In this document: piece after piece, positions 59,811 through 64,000 of the stretch
Layout of the letters: each line of letters opens with the position of its first letter
Position numbering within the stretch: the first letter of the stretch is position 1
DNA from: Prorocentrum cordatum
Taxonomy: Eukaryota; Sar; Dinophyceae; Prorocentrales; Prorocentraceae
DNA: 64,000 bases
Reading direction: 5' to 3'
Assembly (NCBI GenBank): GCA_963575745.1
Contig: CAUYUJ010015948.1
Coordinates: 1,395,181 to 1,459,180, forward strand
Made by a program: the position numbers and the translations under genes
Notes under the pieces: generated by a model
Seen by the model: the letters and a program-made list of their open reading frames with translations, nothing else
Databases searched by the model: none
What the model was told of the DNA's origin: nothing

Positions 59811-60380
59811 GGGGGCCGAACGGTCATTCATTGTCCGCGGGTGAGCGGCTTAAGTGGATTATGCGTCGCGGATCGTTGCGGTTGTTGTTGTTGCCGTTGC
59901 TGTTGTTGAACTTGATTACTCAAGACTTGTTGTTGTTGGGCACCATGAGTGCGCTTTCGCGTTCTCACGTGTGCGCCAATTGCGTTTGCTTTGAAAATTA
60001 GGCTCGCGCTCGCGCGTTTCCCGGGTGCGACTAAACTAGGCCCCCAAACCAAAACGACACTCCTGGTCGCAATTTCCTCCTTTCCCACTCGGGGCCGGGG
60101 CTCTTGCTCGGCCCCCACAGCCGCCTGTCCAACAAAATCGGCGCCCCCGCTCGATAGTGATTTGTTTTTCACCTCAGGTTCGGCGCTCCCGCCTCAAGAC
60201 CCCCTACAAATCCGCCGGCCCTGTCGGCGTGTGTGAGGGGTTTCTCCGTTCGACTCGTCGTCTCCGTCGTCTCCGTTCTCCCCCTTCCCAGGGCTCTCCT
60301 CCCCAAGCGCGCTATCCAAAGCGAAATTAAACGACGTCGTAGTGGAGTCGAAAGGAAGCCCCTTTTGATCCGTTCCCCGC
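59811..60380. other. No recognisable gene
   Basis: Contains a (TTG)n-like stretch at 59877-59938 and a block CACCATGAGTGCGCTTTCGC (59941) that recurs, diverged, at 61083. Confidence 0.5.
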
Positions 60381-60460
60381 AGAGGGGGGGGGGAAGGGGG
60401 GGGGGGGGAGGGGGGGGGGGGGGGAGGAGGGGGGAGAGGGGGGGGGGGGGGGGGCGGCGG
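60381..60460 (+). repeat. Poly-G tract
   Basis: Runs of G broken by single A or C over about 80 bases, with many potential G-quadruplex runs. Confidence 0.9.
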
Positions 60461-60475
60461 GGCAGATACGACGCC

Positions 60476-60925
60476 CGCCGGGGCGCACTTTCCTCGAGCG
60501 GGCACGCACGGGATGCATTTCCTCCTCCTCCTTTTTCCTCCTCCTCCTCCTCCTCCTGCTCCTCTCCTCCTTCTCCTCCTCCTCCCGCAAAGGCGTCCCA
60601 AGAGCGGGCCCCGAGTCAAACTACCAATCCCATAGGGCGCATTTTCCTCGAGCGGGCACGCCCGAGATGCACTTTTTCCTCTTCCGGGAGCGCGTCCCAA
60701 GTCGGGGTGCACTGTCTTCGAGCGGGCAAACAAAGGATGCACTTCCTCCTCCTCCTCCTCCTCGTCCTCCTCCTCCTCCTCCTTCTCCTCCTTCTCCTCC
60801 TCCTCCTCCTCATCCTCCTCCTCCTGTTCCTCCTCCTGCTCCTCCTCCTCCTCCTCCTCCTCCTCCTCCTCCTCCTCCTCCTCTTCCTCCTCCTCCTCCT
60901 CCTCCTCTCCTCGTCACCCTCCGCT
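60476..60925. repeat. Degenerate repeat GGGCGCACTTTCCTCGAGCG plus (TCC)n tract
   Basis: GGGCGCACTTTCCTCGAGCG followed by GGCACG and GGATGCA occurs near 60480, 60636 and 60704, each followed by CTCC triplets. The last copy runs into a long (TCC)n microsatellite (60743-60910). Confidence 0.8.
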
Positions 60926-61330
60926 TCCATCCCCCACTCCCAGCCCATTCGATCAGGGTCGGCGGCGCCGGCCATCAGGCCTCTCCAATAATGACGTTCC
61001 CGTTCGATACTTCTTCCGTTTTCATTCGAGATTTCCGGGGGGCCTTGAAGCTTCCCCAAATAAATAAGTACTACTGGGGGACACCATGAATGCGCGTTCG
61101 CGCTCTCGTTCGTGCTCCACGCGACCTCGCTATCGCTCGCGTCATGGGGCGTGGCGTCGTCGCCGTCGAGCGCCCTGAAGACCCCCGAGAAGCACCCCTG
61201 CGAATTCTGACTCACGACCCAGGCGCAATATTCGCACGCGCGCGCTTCTCCGTGTGACCCATATATGTATATGTATGAATAGAAATATGCGCATCCATAC
61301 ATGCACATGCATATACATGCATCTGTGCGT
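60926..61330. other. Non-coding; AT-rich island at 61255-61330
   Basis: The island has ATATATGTATATGTATG and ACATGCACATGCATATACAT. No gene. Confidence 0.55.
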
Positions 61331-64000
61331 GAACCACTCTCTCCCTTCCCCCCCTCTCCCCCTCCCGCTCCTCCTCCTCGTCGAGCCCCGCCCCGCCACG
61401 CCGCCCCCCCCCGCCTCGCGCCCCGCCGACGCCATCTGCCCGCCGCCCATCTCAGACCCCTCGCCTTCCCCCTGCACTCCTTTTCCCCCCCTGCACTGGG
61501 AGCGATGGAAGCCCCCCAGAGGCGGGGAAACGCCCCCAGCGGCGTCGCGCCATGGCGCGCGATATCCTCGAGGCCTGGGTCGCATGCTGGATGGCCGGCT
61601 GCCGATTAATTTCATGCGCGAACGCTCTCACTGATAAAAGTTCCCGCCGTGCCTATCGGCATCGCCACTGCGCGGGCGCCCTCGCGCGCGACCGCCTCGG
61701 CGCACCGAGCAGCTGCCGAGCGCGCGGCGGCGCGCGCGCCACCGCCCGCGCGCGTCAGATGATTCGCACTCGCCAGGTCCACGGCGGAAATTAACCAGAT
61801 TGAAACCAGGGCCCCGGGCAATCCATCGCGCCGTCGGCCAATTAATCGGCTCAGACATTCCGCGCCCGTTGACGCCGACGGACCGCGTCGTCGGCGTCTC
61901 GCGCCGGGCGCCGGCCAGACTGGAGCGCGCCGAAGATGTCGCGGGCGGCGCGCTCGAGCACGGGGGCCGGACTAGGGTCCTAGAGCACGGCCCCCCCCCA
62001 TGGGTCGCTCCGGCGAAAGGCTCGCAGTCCGTCAGAAACACGGCGCGCCTTTTCGCCCCCCCCCCCCCATCGCGCGCGCCAAGAGCACCGTTGCGATGGC
62101 AGTCAGGGAACTGATCCCAATGATGGGCGGCGATTCTTCTTCGCCAGAGGCTGGTCTGGGTCGCGTTATTCGCTGGCGCCGCGGCGTCGGCGCCGTGTCT
62201 GAGCCGCGTCCGCAAATCGTCAAGGCACGGTTCGAACTGCGGGAAACACGCCGCGGCGATTTGGCCTCGCTCGCACCTGCAGTCAATGCCGAAAACAATC
62301 GCGGGTGCATCTCCCCGCCCGAAACGATGGCCGTGGTCGTCGCGCGCCGGGCCAAATTTCCGCCGCACGCGCTCGCCGCCAAGCGCTTCCAAAGATAGCC
62401 ACCAATGCCTCGCGGGGCAGTTCCTTCTGAAGCATGCAATATTTGACCCATTCGGCAAACCAGAATGACTCGTTGGCCAGGCGCCTTCAAATCCGCCCGT
62501 CAGAATACGGCGTACCGAGTGAGACTGGCCCGTCAAAAACAACGCGCAGCGGATCATGAACTGTCCGCGCCAATCCCCAGCTGCGCGCTGCAATCTGGGC
62601 ATGCGCCGCCAAGCGATGCATTCCCGCCTCTCCACTTTCAAGAGGGTGCGTTGTGAAACATCCCGCGACGCAGATCCACGGGCCGCGCTCGCCGAAGGCC
62701 GCGTCGCCCGCGCCGCCAGCTCTGAAACGGCGCCCCCGAGCCGTCAGAAACTGGAGCCCGCGCCAATTTTGTCTCGGCAGAGCCGCGACGGCAGCAGCGT
62801 CGCCGCTGGAATTTGACGCGACTCCAAAGGAAAGCGCGTTCGGCGAGAGGCTGCAATTGCGGGCCCCGCCTGCCGTCGCGCGCAGACGTTCGACGCTCTC
62901 CCTCGCGCCGGGGCCGCGCGACATGCCCCCCAGAGAAGACGTCTTCAATTTGAGGCGCGGTCAACGACGGCGGTCGTGACATCCTGGTGCGCGCGAGTAA
63001 ACTCGTCGATGGGTGACGCCAACAGGAAAACGCTTTCGGCGCAAATTAGATGCGCCACCCGCAGCGAGCCGCCCTAGTCCCGAGCGAAGCCGTAGCCGCG
63101 CTGAGACCACGTCCCGATGAAAGCCCCATGCTCCCGTGACGGATCCAAGCACGACGTTGCGCTCTTCTGGCGCGTCGATAGCCCCCCGTTTGCCTCCGCG
63201 CGCAAAGTCGCAAAACAACAATCGGTCGGATCAGCGCCGAGCCAAGTGAGGCTGCGCATCGTGCCCGAAACTTCGCGAAGTAAAGCTTTCGCCAATGGAA
63301 GACGCGGCCCCCGGGATGCGAATGCCGACGTCGCGCGCGCGCGCCCCATGCCGTCGGAGGCGGTCTCGACGCCCTGAGCTCCCAGGATAAGACTTCTGCC
63401 CAGACGTCCCGAACGTGGCGACATGACTTGTGGATAATAAAGATTGGATACGCGGTCGAAGGGTCAACGCGCGCGATTGCGAACGAACGCCCAGCTAAGC
63501 GACGCAGCGAAATCCAGGAAAGCCACTCGGCTTCGCGATCACTCGGGCGCCCGCGAAATCAATCATCTTCCATATCGCCGAATCCAGGCACGTAGGTTCA
63601 GGGGGGCGACGTGCAAATTGCGCGCGAAATTCGTGCATCGCCGGAATAACGCCATCGCTGCCGATCCTTACATGCTGTCAACGTGGCCCTCCTTTGCAGC
63701 GCGTTCCGCAATGGAATCGAAGGCCCTGGCCGCCCATCGAAACGCTCCGCCTCCAAGGAGGAGAGGCGACGACCCTGTATGTTATGCGTCCAACGATTAT
63801 TCCCGAGACGTTGTCTTCCGAACTCTAGAGTTATTTTCACCCGCGCCCCTGTGTTCGCGGTGGCGGTCTCATTGATAAACGTGGTAGCAGGTGTGCGACG
63901 CGGTTTCCCCGCCATAGAGGTTCTTCAGGTGACAATCATCCCTCGTGCGTTCGGCGTCGCGGATCGTGCTCCTGAGCACTTGGAACTCGATCTTCTACTC
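61331..64000. other. CpG-rich stretch; no recognisable gene
   Basis: Very GC- and CpG-rich with several ORFs of 100-337 codons on both strands (longest on the minus strand, 61628-62641). None shows a recognised motif, and coding quality is no better than on the opposite strand. The short phrase CCGTCAGAAA recurs (62028, 62500, 62738), hinting at an old repeat. Confidence 0.5.

Noticed and set aside
60233-60991. A 252-codon ORF with long Leu and Gly runs
   Set aside because: Produced by the poly-G and TCC tracts.
61628-62641. A 337-codon minus-strand ORF
   Set aside because: No motif, no better composition than the opposite strand, and long ORFs are expected in this CpG-rich stretch.

Overview
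The window is nuclear DNA of a dinoflagellate. The decisive sign is a perfect copy of the dinoflagellate spliced leader (core CCGTAGCCATTTTGGCTC) at 6627-6648, sitting exactly at the 5' edge of a retrotransposon. High GC content, abundant trinucleotide microsatellites, roughly 90-bp satellites and retroelement-derived coding sequence fit this. I see no intact housekeeping gene, no tRNA or rRNA gene and no prokaryotic features. Everything is read by eye; no similarity search was possible.

Layout. 1-2765 is a roughly 90-bp tandem array. 3571-4545 holds an AT-rich island and a GGCGAC-type tandem repeat. 5045-13440 is a nested pair of LINE retrotransposons on the + strand: an old, decayed LINE (5045-6611 and 12962-13440) is split by a full-length but frameshifted endonuclease/RT/RNase H LINE (6627-12946), bounded by a 15-bp target-site duplication and carrying the spliced leader at its 5' end. 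13625-14341 is an exon-like ORF. A small terminal-inverted-repeat element (15040-15206) and an exon-like domain (15231-15424, minus strand) follow.

17464-33052 is the main feature: a 15.6-kb retrotransposon on the minus strand with terminal repeats in the order A1, internal region, B1, A2, B2. These are the split direct repeats of the Ngaro/PAT branch of tyrosine-recombinase (DIRS-order) retrotransposons. Its long overlapping ORFs are uninterrupted. In element order they encode a membrane-anchored proline-rich protein that continues by a possible -1 frameshift into a Cys/His-rich protein, a Gag-like CCCH zinc-finger protein, a methyltransferase-like/reverse transcriptase/RNase H polyprotein, a methyltransferase-like/tyrosine recombinase protein with a full R-K-H-R-W-Y set, and an RS-rich protein with an RRM and a zinc-binding domain. 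The two B copies look identical and the two A copies differ at one base, so the insertion looks recent. A related small repeat at 52182-52330 preserves what appears to be the uninterrupted target sequence.

33053-42230 is mostly non-coding: hairpin elements, two satellite arrays in inverted orientation (36000-37165 and 38170-39100), microsatellites and a second copy of the exon-like domain (about 40850-41000, minus strand). 42230-51830 contains two more decayed LINEs, both on the minus strand and head to tail. 51831-64000 is low-complexity, satellite and AT-rich-island DNA with no gene I can support.
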